This document shows positions 53,568-62,407 of a stretch of 64,000 bases of DNA, one piece after another. The notes beneath the pieces were generated by a model that was not told where the DNA came from, did not search any database, and worked only from the letters and a program-made list of their open reading frames with translations. The stretch is taken from NCBI GenBank assembly GCA_018267575.1, contig JAFDYF010000111.1, positions 89,423 through 153,422 on the forward strand, read 5' to 3'. Made by a program: the position numbers and the translations under genes. This stretch comes from Bacteroidota bacterium (GTDB lineage Bacteria; Bacteroidota; Bacteroidia; Chitinophagales; Chitinophagaceae). Every line of letters starts with the position of its first letter. Position 1 is the first letter of the stretch.

Positions 53568-55298
53568 ATGAAAATCGCCTTAGCACAACAGAACTACCAT
53601 ATCGGCAATTTTGAAGCGAATACCCAAAAGATGATCGATGCGATCGAAAAAGCAAAAAAGCAAAATGCCGATCTGATTGTTTTTTCTGAACTATCAATTT
53701 GCGGCTACCCACCAAGGGATTTTCTGGAGTTCGAGGATTTTATAATTAAGTGTTACGAAACCGTCGACAGGATCAAGCAACATGCCGATACCATCGGGGT
53801 GATTGTTGGCTGTCCGGTTAGGAATGAGGCAGGTAAAGGAAAAGATTTGTTCAATGGTGCATGGTTGCTTTATGAAAAAGAAATAAAGGGAATTGCTAAC
53901 AAAACCTGCTTGCCTACTTATGACGTGTTCGACGAGTACCGTTATTTTGAACCTGGTTTTGAATGGCAAACCATCAGTTTTAAAGGAAAGAAAATCGCAC
54001 TTACAATTTGTGAGGATATCTGGAATCTGGGCGACAATCATTTGTACCGACATTCACCCATGGAAGAATTGATTAAACAAAAGCCCGATTTGATGATCAA
54101 TATTTCCGCCTCCCCTTTCGATTATGACCATGATGATGACCGTAAGGAAGTGGTGCGAGCCAATGTGCTGAAATATAAACTCCCGATGTTTTATTGCAAT
54201 GCAGTTGGGTCTCAAACTGAAATTGTTTTTGATGGTGGCAGTTTGGTGTATAATGGTCATGGGGATTTGGTAAAAGAAATGAAATATTTTGAGGAAGATT
54301 TTGAACTGGTTGATTTGACCGAAGAGGCTTTTACGAAGGCTGACAAAAATGATAGATCAAGTAAGCAGCCCACAGCCCTCTACAGCTTCGATAAGGAAAT
54401 GCGAGTATCCAAGCAAAATGACCCCTCCCATGTGATTGCTTACCTGACCAATGAGGAAAATATCAGACAGATACATGCAGCCCTGATCATGGGCATCCGC
54501 GATTATTTTAGTAAGATGGGTTTTAGCAAGGCCATTCTGGGTAGTAGTGGTGGTATTGATAGCGCGGTAACCTTGGCGCTTGCTTGCGAAGCATTGGGAA
54601 AGGAAAACGTAAGAGCTATCCTGATGCCTTCGCAATATTCCACGGGCCATTCTGTGAGCGATGCGGAGCAACTTTCTAAAAACCTCGATAATCATTATGA
54701 TATCATCCCTATAAAAAATATTTACGATTCTTTTCTTACTTCATTGGATCCTGTTTTCAAGGATCTACCATTTGGTCTGGCTGAAGAAAATATCCAGAGC
54801 AGGTCAAGGGGCAACCTATTAATGGCCATTGCCAATAAATTTGGCTACATATTGTTGAACACTTCCAATAAAAGCGAGTTGGCAACCGGTTATGGAACTT
54901 TATATGGAGATATGGCTGGTGGTTTAAGTGTTCTCGGCGATGTGTACAAATTGCAGGTATATGCGTTGGCCAGGTTTATTAACCGCCATGGGGAGATTAT
55001 CCCCCAAAACATTATTGATAAAGCACCTTCCGCCGAATTGAGACCAGGCCAAAAAGACAGCGATAGCCTACCTGAATATGATTTGTTGGACAAAGTATTG
55101 TATCAATATATTGAAAGAAGGCAGGGACCAAAAGAAATTATCGGCATGGGCATTGAAGAGCCATTGGTGAAAAGGATTCTCAAGTTGGTGAATACGAACG
55201 AATACAAGCGCAACCAATTCTGTCCCATCATCCGGGTAAGCTGCAAAGCTTTTGGTGTGGGGAGAAGGGTGCCAATCGTGGGCAAGTATCTTTCTTAA
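53568..55298 (+). CDS. nadE: Glutamine-dependent NAD+ synthetase
   Basis: A 576-residue two-domain enzyme. The N-terminal nitrilase-type glutaminase has Glu41 (FSELSICGYPP), Lys112 (NKTCLPTYDV) and Cys148 (LTICEDIWN); the C-terminal synthetase has the ATP P-loop LGSSGGIDSAV and NKSELATGYGT. It converts nicotinate adenine dinucleotide to NAD+ using glutamine. It is one gene, divergent from gldB. Confidence 0.95.
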   Translation: MKIALAQQNYHIGNFEANTQKMIDAIEKAKKQNADLIVFSELSICGYPPRDFLEFEDFIIKCYETVDRIKQHADTIGVIVGCPVRNEAGKGKDLFNGAWLLYEKEIKGIANKTCLPTYDVFDEYRYFEPGFEWQTISFKGKKIALTICEDIWNLGDNHLYRHSPMEELIKQKPDLMINISASPFDYDHDDDRKEVVRANVLKYKLPMFYCNAVGSQTEIVFDGGSLVYNGHGDLVKEMKYFEEDFELVDLTEEAFTKADKNDRSSKQPTALYSFDKEMRVSKQNDPSHVIAYLTNEENIRQIHAALIMGIRDYFSKMGFSKAILGSSGGIDSAVTLALACEALGKENVRAILMPSQYSTGHSVSDAEQLSKNLDNHYDIIPIKNIYDSFLTSLDPVFKDLPFGLAEENIQSRSRGNLLMAIANKFGYILLNTSNKSELATGYGTLYGDMAGGLSVLGDVYKLQVYALARFINRHGEIIPQNIIDKAPSAELRPGQKDSDSLPEYDLLDKVLYQYIERRQGPKEIIGMGIEEPLVKRILKLVNTNEYKRNQFCPIIRVSCKAFGVGRRVPIVGKYLS

Positions 55299-55340
55299 AT
55301 AGTTTCACACAACGAAAGCGAAGAATACGAAGAAAGAAAG

Positions 55341-55418
55341 TCGGGGAGTGGGGAAGTCGGCAAGTCGGGAAGTTTCACGTCTCAGCGGGGTCGGCTGCGC
55401 TAGACCCCGCTGGAACGT
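55341..55418. repeat. GTCGGG words and a 10-bp GC-rich inverted repeat
   Basis: AAGTCGGGGAGTGGGG and AAGTCGGCAAGTCGGG words are followed by CAGCGGGGTC (55383-55392) and its exact complement GACCCCGCTG (55403-55412) around GGCTGCGCTA. Short ACGT sequences flank both arms. Confidence 0.7.
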
Positions 55419-55467
55419 AAAGTACCAATTACAAATTCCCAATTCCTATCCTAATAGTTTGGGAAAC

Positions 55468-55501
55468 AAAAAAGGCACAAAGAAAATCTTGTGCCTTTTT
55501 T
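55468..55501. terminator. Bidirectional terminator between nadE and adh
   Basis: A 13-pair stem (AAAAAAGGCACAA with TTGTGCCTTTTTT) around an 8-base loop, with A- and T-runs on the two sides, suited to both convergent genes. Confidence 0.92.
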
Positions 55502-55517
55502 ATTTTCTGGGAATAAA

Positions 55518-56564
55518 TTATAAAGTAGCAATATCAATCACAAAACGGTAACGCACATCCCCTTTCAACATTCTTTCGTAAGCACTATTGATGTCTTTGA
55601 TATCGATGAGTTCAATGTCAGAAACGATATTGTGCTCGGCGCAGTAGTCCAGCATTTCCTGGGTTTCGGCGATACCGCCAATAGCAGAGCCACTAATACT
55701 TTTTCTTCCGCCCAACAAACTAAATCCCTGAATCTGTAATGGGGTAGGGGGCACACCAACACAAATATGCGTGCCACTTATTTTTAAAAGACTGAGGTAT
55801 GCATTATAATCATGTGGCGCGGAAACAGTATCAATAATAAAGTCAAAATAGTTTTTGAACTTCTTCATGTTTTCTTTTTCCGTGGTCAATAGAAAATGAT
55901 GCGCACCCAAACGCTTGGCATCCGCCTCTTTTGAGGGCGAGGTACTCAGCATGGTCACTTCCGCGCCAAAGGATACCGCAAATTTCACGGCCATATGGCC
56001 TAGACCGCCCAGGCCCAGCACGCCTACTTTATGGCCTTTGCCCACTTTCCAATGTCTCAATGGGGAATAGGTAGTGATGCCGGCACAAAGCAAAGGTGCA
56101 ACAGCCGCAAGGTTTAGCTTTTCGGAAATCTTCAATACAAAATCCTCATTGGCCACCATCAGTTTGGAATAGCCGCCATAAGTGGGGGTTACCTTATCCT
56201 GTTCTGTTGAATTGTAGGTGCCCGAATTGCCATTCAGGCAATATTGCTCAATCCCCTCTTTACAGCTATCGCAAACGCGGCAGGAATCCACCATACAGCC
56301 CACGCCCACAAGATCACCGAGTTTAAATTTCTTTACATGACTGCCCACTTTGGTAACACGGCCCACAATCTCGTGGCCAGGTACCATTGGAAAAATGCCG
56401 GGGAACCATTCGTTCCTTATCTGGTGCAGGTCCGAGTGGCAGACCCCACAGAACAAAATATCAAACTGAACATCGTGATTTCCGGGTTCGCGCCTTTCAA
56501 AATTCCATGCTGCTAGGCTGCTGGTAGGTGTTTGCGCTGCATAAGCCTTGGTCGTTGTTGACAT
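55518..56564 (-). CDS. Zinc-dependent NAD(P)-alcohol dehydrogenase, CAD/YahK-like
   Basis: A 348-residue medium-chain dehydrogenase. The catalytic zinc site is CGVCHSD with PGHE, the structural zinc cluster is CRVCDSCKEGIEQYC, and the NADP site is GLGGLGHMAV. It reduces aldehydes or oxidises alcohols in the cinnamyl-alcohol-dehydrogenase/YahK group; the physiological substrate is unknown. It is a single gene converging on nadE. Confidence 0.9.
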   Translation of the reverse strand: MSTTTKAYAAQTPTSSLAAWNFERREPGNHDVQFDILFCGVCHSDLHQIRNEWFPGIFPMVPGHEIVGRVTKVGSHVKKFKLGDLVGVGCMVDSCRVCDSCKEGIEQYCLNGNSGTYNSTEQDKVTPTYGGYSKLMVANEDFVLKISEKLNLAAVAPLLCAGITTYSPLRHWKVGKGHKVGVLGLGGLGHMAVKFAVSFGAEVTMLSTSPSKEADAKRLGAHHFLLTTEKENMKKFKNYFDFIIDTVSAPHDYNAYLSLLKISGTHICVGVPPTPLQIQGFSLLGGRKSISGSAIGGIAETQEMLDYCAEHNIVSDIELIDIKDINSAYERMLKGDVRYRFVIDIATL

Positions 56565-56813
56565 AATTTATATTTTTTAAAATGGTTATTACAAAAAAGA
56601 GGTTGCTAAAGTTCACAAGGATCGAATATGTATTCAACAATTTTGCGGAGCCAAAATTAGTGCGAATTAATGAGAGCAAGACGGATATCTATAAACGATA
56701 AAACGTTAAATGCTCAGGAAATGGGATTGATAGCTTTAAATTTGCAAACTATTCATTAAGTTGGCAAGCTACTTGCTAAGTGAATTCGTATTTTGCAACT
56801 TTAATACAATAAT

Positions 56814-57815
56814 ATGGTGTATACGGCTGAAGACATTAGGCAATTGAATGAAAAAATACAGTACCAAGCTGTTTTTATTGACCGGCTCCGCGATGAGGTC
56901 AGCCGCGTGATCATCGGTCAGCAATACATGCTGGATCGTTTGCTGATTGGTTTGCTGAGCAATGGGCATATACTGTTGGAAGGTGTGCCGGGGCTTGCCA
57001 AGACCCTTTCCATCAAATCACTGGCGCAGGCCATCAAGGCTAATTTTAGCCGGATTCAATTTACCCCCGACCTGTTGCCGGCCGATGTGATCGGTACGAT
57101 GATCTATAACCAACAACGCAACGAATTTGTGGTACGCAAAGGACCTATTTTCGCCAATTTTGTGCTGGCGGATGAAATCAACCGGGCCCCAGCAAAAGTG
57201 CAGAGTGCTTTGTTGGAAGCCATGCAGGAGCGGCAGGTGACCATTGGCGATTCCAGCTATAAACTCGATGAACCTTTTCTCGTGCTGGCCACCCAAAACC
57301 CCTTGGAGCAGGAAGGCACTTACCCATTGCCCGAAGCGCAGCAGGATAGGTTTATTATGAAAGTGATTGTAGACTATCCGAGCAAGGCCGAGGAACAACT
57401 GATCATTCGTCAGAACGTGCAGGGCGGGGCCTTCCCTCAAGTGAGCCAGGTGGTTTCGGTACAGGAAATCTCACAGGCGAGGGAACTCACCAGACAAATT
57501 TATATGGACGAAAAAGTAGAGCATTATATTCTGGATATTGTATTTGCCACCCGTACGCCTGAAAAATATAGGCTCGAAAAATTGAAACCCATGATTGCCT
57601 ATGGCGGGTCGCCAAGGGCCAGTATCAATCTGGCACTGGCAGCAAAGGCCAATGCTTTTTTGAACAAGCGTGGTTATGTGATACCCGAGGACGTACGGTC
57701 CATCTCAAAAGATGTGCTTCGCCATCGCATTGGGCTGACCTATGAAGCAGAAGCAGAAAATATAAAAGCAGAACAAGTGATTGACGAAGTATTGAGAGCG
57801 ATACAAGTGCCTTAG
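56814..57815 (+). CDS. MoxR-family AAA+ ATPase
   Basis: A 333-residue AAA+ protein. Walker A is GVPGLAKTL, Walker B VLADEINRAP, and sensor motifs FLVLATQNPLEQEGTYPLPEAQ follow. MoxR proteins act as chaperones that activate partner von Willebrand proteins. It heads an operon with DUF58, a BatD-like protein and a VWA protein, the conserved Bacteroidota Bat-like set. An S23-family gene lies between this gene and DUF58. Confidence 0.94.
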   Translation: MVYTAEDIRQLNEKIQYQAVFIDRLRDEVSRVIIGQQYMLDRLLIGLLSNGHILLEGVPGLAKTLSIKSLAQAIKANFSRIQFTPDLLPADVIGTMIYNQQRNEFVVRKGPIFANFVLADEINRAPAKVQSALLEAMQERQVTIGDSSYKLDEPFLVLATQNPLEQEGTYPLPEAQQDRFIMKVIVDYPSKAEEQLIIRQNVQGGAFPQVSQVVSVQEISQARELTRQIYMDEKVEHYILDIVFATRTPEKYRLEKLKPMIAYGGSPRASINLALAAKANAFLNKRGYVIPEDVRSISKDVLRHRIGLTYEAEAENIKAEQVIDEVLRAIQVP

Positions 57816-57823
57816 GAGTTAAT

Positions 57824-57855
57824 GAATGGTCGATGGCCGTTCGCAGTAGGCCGAC
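57824..57855. repeat. GGTCGATGGCCGTT word upstream of S23-family gene
   Basis: GATGGCCGTT (57832-57841) is an exact inverted repeat of AACGGCCATC at 58250-58259 on the other side of the gene. CAGTAGGCCGAC follows. Confidence 0.6.
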
Positions 57856-57877
57856 ATAAAGTTTAAAATTTTTGATT

Positions 57878-58243
57878 ATGAGTAAATATCAAAACCTAGA
57901 TGCATGGAAAAGCGCTATGCAATTAGTGAAAGAGATTTATCTCTTGACAAAAAACTTTCCAAAAGAAGAATTGTACGGTCTTACATCTCAAACGAAGAGA
58001 GCGGCTATATCGGTTCCGTCAAATATTGCAGAAGGAATGGGGAAGCAATATAAAAAGGATACCCTCCAATTTTTGCATATTTCGTGGGGCTCATTGTACG
58101 AGTTGGAAACATTATTGAACATTGCAATTATGGTAGAGATTATCGATGAAGAATGTTTTGTTCAAATAACTCCTTTATGGGAAAAATGCTTGCAGGTTCT
58201 TAACGGGTTGATCAAATATTTAGAAAATTCTAAACTAAAATAG
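57878..58243 (+). CDS. Four-helix-bundle protein, S23/IVP family
   Basis: A 121-residue protein of the same family as that at 40505-40873 (LDAWKSAMQLVKEIY, LTSQTKRAAISVPSNIAEG, LHISWGSLYELETLLNIA), though not a near-identical copy. It lies between moxR and DUF58 in an operon that normally has no such gene, flanked by inverted words, and so looks like an insertion. The function is unknown. I use the ATG at 57878; a TTG at 57872 would add two residues. Confidence 0.85.
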   Translation: MSKYQNLDAWKSAMQLVKEIYLLTKNFPKEELYGLTSQTKRAAISVPSNIAEGMGKQYKKDTLQFLHISWGSLYELETLLNIAIMVEIIDEECFVQITPLWEKCLQVLNGLIKYLENSKLK

Positions 58244-58277
58244 TCGACCAACGGCCATCCATCATCGGCCGTCGGTT
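58244..58277. repeat. CGGCCATC/CCGTCGG word downstream of S23-family gene
   Basis: Contains AACGGCCATC, then CATCATCGGCCGTCGGTTG, complementary to the upstream word. Confidence 0.6.
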
Positions 58278-58286
58278 GTAAAATTC

Positions 58287-59165
58287 ATGCTCACTACTTC
58301 AGAAATATTAAAAAAGGTCCGCGAACTGGAAATCAAAAGCAAGCGGCTTACTCGTCATATTTTCACGGGCGAGTACCATAGTGCTTTTAAGGGAAGGGGC
58401 ATGAGCTTTCGGGAAGTAAGGGAATATGCGCCAGGCGATGATATACGCTTTATCGACTGGAATGTATCTGCCCGTTTTGGCCATCCCTTTAGTAAATTGT
58501 TTGAAGAAGAAAGAGAGCTTACCGTGATGCTATTGGTGGATGTGAGCGCCAGTTCTTTGTTTGGCACTGTTCATGCCAGCAAAAAAGAAATCATTACCGA
58601 AATATGTGCGGTGCTGGCTTTTTCGGCCATTAATAATAATGATAAAGTGGGGGTGATCTTTTTTAGTGATAAGGTAGAACGCTACATCCCACCCAAAAAA
58701 GGCCGTGAACATGCGCTTTTTATTGTGCGTGAAATGCTCACTTCTTCCCCAAAGCAAAAAGGAACAAACCTGAGTGATGCGATCCGGTTTTTAAATAATT
58801 CCATCAAACAGAAAAGTATTGTATTTGTGTTGAGTGATTTTATCGATGAAAAATTTGAAGAATCCCTGAAAGTAGCTGGGAAAAAACATGATATCACGGG
58901 CATCAAAGTGTACGATAAAATGGATATGCAATTGCCCGCTGTAGGGCTTTTGGAAGTGGCCGATGCAGAAACGGGTACTGTCCAGTGGGTGGATACCAGT
59001 GATTATCTGGTAAGGAATAATTATCAACAGCATTTTCTGTCAGCAACAGAAAATTGCAAAACCGCCTTCTTAAGGGCTGGCTGTGATTTGCTGCATATAC
59101 GCACAGACGAGGATTATGTGAAAGTGCTAAAAAAGTTTTTTATTGGACGAAACCGGCCCGTATAG
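58287..59165 (+). CDS. DUF58-domain protein
   Basis: A 292-residue protein with the DUF58 signature YAPGDDIRFIDWNVSARFG and a VWA-like metal-site segment MLLVDVSASSLFG. DUF58 proteins pair with MoxR ATPases and are thought to build a membrane-associated complex. It ends 3 bases before the next gene, so translation of the following gene is probably coupled. Confidence 0.92.
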   Translation: MLTTSEILKKVRELEIKSKRLTRHIFTGEYHSAFKGRGMSFREVREYAPGDDIRFIDWNVSARFGHPFSKLFEEERELTVMLLVDVSASSLFGTVHASKKEIITEICAVLAFSAINNNDKVGVIFFSDKVERYIPPKKGREHALFIVREMLTSSPKQKGTNLSDAIRFLNNSIKQKSIVFVLSDFIDEKFEESLKVAGKKHDITGIKVYDKMDMQLPAVGLLEVADAETGTVQWVDTSDYLVRNNYQQHFLSATENCKTAFLRAGCDLLHIRTDEDYVKVLKKFFIGRNRPV

Positions 59166-59168
59166 CGA

Positions 59169-60077
59169 ATGAGAGGAATGAAATTATATGCTGCATGCCT
59201 ATTGGCCTTATTGATCAGTGCAACGGATACCCTTGCTCAAAACGACTTTTCTGTAACTGCCTCTGTTGACAAAAAGGAGATCTTGATTGGTCAGCAGATT
59301 CGTTTGACACTCCAGGCAAAAATGCCACTGGGAGAAAATATTTCCTGGTTCCCCTTGGATACCCTTCCTCATTTTGACATTATAGAAAAAGGGAAAATAG
59401 ATTCGGTCACTACAATCAATGAAAGAACCTATACCCAGCAGCTACTAATCACGAGTTTCGATTCTGGAATGCACAGTATCGTTCCCCTGCCATTAAAGGT
59501 CAATGGTAAAAATTTCAATACGGATTCCATACCCATTAATATCAAGTTCAGCCATTTTGACCCCAAACAGGATTATCATGATATTAAGGATATCCTCGAG
59601 GTGCCCAACCCCTATTCGAAATATATTTTGATGGGGATTGTGGTCATCACACTGATATCGGTTGTGCTGATTGTATATTTTATCACTAGAAAGCGGGTTG
59701 AGAAAAGCAAAGGACAAAATGAAATTTCCAGACTGGGACCTTATGAGGAAGCGATGGCATCTTTGGATGAATTGAAAAAACAACACATGACACAAAATGG
59801 GCAAGTAAAGGCATATTATACCCGACTCAATGATATCTTAAAAGTATATGTGCTGCGGAAACTGGGCATTGTAACAATCGATAAAACGAATGAGGAATTG
59901 ATCAGGCAATTGAAAAAAACCGATATTCCCCACGATCGGTTCTCACAATTGGTGCAGGCATTGCGGATGAGCGATTTTGTAAAATTTGCTAAATACCAGC
60001 CCGGTGAAAATGAAAACGAACAACATTTTGATATTATCAAATCTTCCATTGACATTATAAATGAAATTGCGAAATAG
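59169..60077 (+). CDS. BatD-like membrane protein with signal peptide
   Basis: A 302-residue protein with a signal peptide (about residues 1-23, ending DTLAQ), a periplasmic BatD/oxygen-tolerance-like beta domain (about residues 25-150, VTASVDKKEILIGQQIRLTLQ), one membrane span (about 152-172) and a cytoplasmic helical domain (about 185-302). A second ATG at 59178 is also possible. Its stop TAG overlaps the GTG start of the VWA gene by one base. Confidence 0.8.
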   Translation: MRGMKLYAACLLALLISATDTLAQNDFSVTASVDKKEILIGQQIRLTLQAKMPLGENISWFPLDTLPHFDIIEKGKIDSVTTINERTYTQQLLITSFDSGMHSIVPLPLKVNGKNFNTDSIPINIKFSHFDPKQDYHDIKDILEVPNPYSKYILMGIVVITLISVVLIVYFITRKRVEKSKGQNEISRLGPYEEAMASLDELKKQHMTQNGQVKAYYTRLNDILKVYVLRKLGIVTIDKTNEELIRQLKKTDIPHDRFSQLVQALRMSDFVKFAKYQPGENENEQHFDIIKSSIDIINEIAK

Positions 60078-61081
60078 TGCTTTATAATTGGCTTCAATAT
60101 ATCAGTTTTGCATATCCTGTTTTTTTCGGGTTACTCTTGGTCATTCCGCTCATGATATACCGGTATGTGAAAAAGCCCAATGAAGGGGCAGCCACACTCA
60201 CCGTTTCTACCCTGCGAAACTTCGAAGGCACACAATCCTGGAGGAATTTTTTTATTCATACCCCTTTTGTTTTGCGTTTACTCACGATTGTTTGCTTGGT
60301 GCTGGCATTGGCCCGCCCCCAAATCCGAAATGATCAACAGGTGATTAATGGCGAGGGCATCGATATCATGCTCTGTCTGGATATCAGCGGCAGTATGCTG
60401 GCGCAGGATTTTACTCCCAACAGAATTGAGGCTGCAAAAAATGTGGCTGCTAATTTTATCGATAACCGCCCATCGGATCGGATTGGGCTAGTGATATTTT
60501 CGGGCGAAAGTTTCACCATGTGCCCCATTACAACGGATCATAGTGTTTTAAAAAGCCAGTTGTTCAATGTGCAGAGCGGGTTATTGGATGATGGTACGGC
60601 CATTGGCTCTGGACTCGCTACCAGTGTGGATCGGCTTCGTTACTCCAATTCAAAAAGCAAGATTGTGATATTGTTGACGGATGGTGAAAACAATGGTGGA
60701 CTCATCGATCCGAATACGGCAAAGGAAATCGCTAAATCCATGGGTGTAAGGGTGTATACGATTGGGGTGGGCACCGAAGGTTATGCGCCAGTGCCGATAC
60801 AGACTCCGAATGGTGTGGTGATGCAAAAGGAGAAAATAAATATTGATGAAAAACTCCTCACACAGATTGCTGATGAAACGGGCGGAAAATATTATCGTGC
60901 CAAGGACGATTCCAGTCTGAAGAAAATTTATGCAGATATCGACAAGCTCGAAAAATCGAAAGTGGAAATTGTTTCTTTTAAAAGATATACTGAAAAATTC
61001 CTTCCATTCGCTTTGGCAGCAGCTACCTTCCTACTCATTGAGATGATATTGCGGTTTACCGTTTTCCGAAAATTCCCATAG
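60077..61081 (+). CDS. BatA-like von Willebrand factor A membrane protein
   Basis: A 334-residue protein with two N-terminal membrane spans (about residues 10-30 and 60-78), a VWA domain carrying the metal-site DISGS at about 102-106 and DGENNGG, and a C-terminal span. It is the BatA type of Bacteroides aerotolerance gene. GTG start. The usual batB to batE genes do not follow: the next 327 bases are non-coding and rsgA comes after them. Confidence 0.9.
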   Translation: MLYNWLQYISFAYPVFFGLLLVIPLMIYRYVKKPNEGAATLTVSTLRNFEGTQSWRNFFIHTPFVLRLLTIVCLVLALARPQIRNDQQVINGEGIDIMLCLDISGSMLAQDFTPNRIEAAKNVAANFIDNRPSDRIGLVIFSGESFTMCPITTDHSVLKSQLFNVQSGLLDDGTAIGSGLATSVDRLRYSNSKSKIVILLTDGENNGGLIDPNTAKEIAKSMGVRVYTIGVGTEGYAPVPIQTPNGVVMQKEKINIDEKLLTQIADETGGKYYRAKDDSSLKKIYADIDKLEKSKVEIVSFKRYTEKFLPFALAAATFLLIEMILRFTVFRKFP

Positions 61082-61153
61082 GATTCAACAATGAAATTCC
61101 AAGGTGTCAAGCCTCCGCCCAAATAAAAATATGAATTAGGCGTATAGAGCGCA

Positions 61154-61248
61154 TAACCAAGAGGAATAACGTCATTATTTATTCCCGCTGTCGGGACCTG
61201 GATTAACGAGATAGCGCTGCGGGATGAGAAACCCTCAGGTATTGGTTA
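61154..61248. other. Candidate structured RNA element (three nested stems)
   Basis: TAACCAA (61154-61160) pairs with TTGGTTA (61242-61248), GAGG (61161-61164) with CCTC (61233-61236), and TCCCGC (61183-61188) with GCGGGA (61219-61224). It does not fold as a tRNA. No family is recognised. Confidence 0.3.
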
Positions 61249-61276
61249 GCTATTTTTCACTCCGTAAAATCATTAA

Positions 61277-61325
61277 AAATCAGTGAATCAGTGGCATTTT
61301 TTTTCAGCCACTGATTCACTGATTT
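61277..61325. repeat. Perfect 19-bp inverted repeat of the CACTGATT word
   Basis: A 19-base arm beginning AAATCAGTGAATCAG (61277-61295) is exactly complementary to 61307-61325, with an 11-base T-rich loop. The arms equal the word found at 147-163, 12284-12300 and 34706-34720. It could serve as a terminator or processing hairpin before rsgA. Confidence 0.9.
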
Positions 61326-61408
61326 GGAACAATGAAGGACCAATCATAAAAATATTTGCATTACGGTAAAATGTTTTATTGATTTTCATTGCTGTAAATT
61401 GCGCTCCA

Positions 61409-62335
61409 ATGCGTGCAAAAGTATATAAGTCAACCGGTAGCTGGTACTCTGTAAAAACAGAAGATGCTGCATTCTGGAATGCGCGGCTCAAGGGCATTTT
61501 TAAGATTGATGATATCGTTTCTACCAACCCGATTGCGGTAGGGGATGAGGTGGAAATAGAACCGGAGAATGAACTGGAAAAATCGGCCATCATCACGGTA
61601 ATACATGACCGAAGAAATTATATCAATCGGCAATCACCCTCGCACAAAATGCAGCACCATATCGTGGCTGCCAATGTTGACCAATGCTTGCTCATGGCCA
61701 GTCTCAAAGAGCCCAAAACATCACAAGGTTTTATCGACCGCTTTTTGGTTGCCTGCGAATCCTATCATGTTCCCGCAGTGATTGTGTTGAACAAAGCAGA
61801 CATCTACAAAAAAAAGGAGATGGACAAATTTGAGGAATGGAAGGAAATGTATGCGGCCGTCGGTTATCAGGTTTTGCTGACCAGTATTAAGGAGGCGATG
61901 GGCACGGAAGAAATATCAGCTTTGCTTAAAGATAAGATTACGCTGCTCAGCGGACATTCTGGGGTAGGCAAATCATCCTATGTCAACCATATTTTCCCAA
62001 ACCTGAAACTCAAAACACATGAAGTGAGCGGTTGGAGTGGTAAGGGCATCCATACCACCACTTTTGCCGAGATGTACGATTTGCCTTTTCCGGGTCAGAT
62101 CATCGATACACCCGGCATGCGGGAGTTTGGTCTGGTGGATATATCCAAACAGGAACTGTCGCATTATTTCCCGGAAATGCGTATACGCATCAACGATTGT
62201 CAATTCAATAATTGCCTGCATGCTGAAGAGCCCGGCTGCGGTATAAAAAAAGCCCTCAATGAGGGCTTGATATATGTTGATCGTTATGTAAGCTATCGTA
62301 ATATCCTCGATTCTATTGATGAAAAGAATTATTGA
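61409..62335 (+). CDS. rsgA: Ribosome small-subunit GTPase RsgA
   Basis: A 308-residue circularly permuted GTPase acting in 30S ribosome maturation. An N-terminal OB domain (MRAKVYKSTGSWY) is followed by NKAD, GHSGVGKSS and DTPGMREFG motifs in the permuted order, then a zinc finger (CQFNNCLHAEEPGC). The start at 61409 is a normal family start; a TTG at 61379 would add ten residues. It is a single gene. Confidence 0.95.
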   Translation: MRAKVYKSTGSWYSVKTEDAAFWNARLKGIFKIDDIVSTNPIAVGDEVEIEPENELEKSAIITVIHDRRNYINRQSPSHKMQHHIVAANVDQCLLMASLKEPKTSQGFIDRFLVACESYHVPAVIVLNKADIYKKKEMDKFEEWKEMYAAVGYQVLLTSIKEAMGTEEISALLKDKITLLSGHSGVGKSSYVNHIFPNLKLKTHEVSGWSGKGIHTTTFAEMYDLPFPGQIIDTPGMREFGLVDISKQELSHYFPEMRIRINDCQFNNCLHAEEPGCGIKKALNEGLIYVDRYVSYRNILDSIDEKNY

Positions 62336-62407
62336 TTCTTCATGCCTTTCTAAGCGAATTCCCTAGCATTTGTTACTTGCATAAACAGCATGGTTTTCAT
62401 CCTTTAT

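Noticed and set aside
61154..61248. tRNA gene
   Set aside because: Stems nest in one long hairpin; no cloverleaf, anticodon loop or T-loop GTTC pattern fits.
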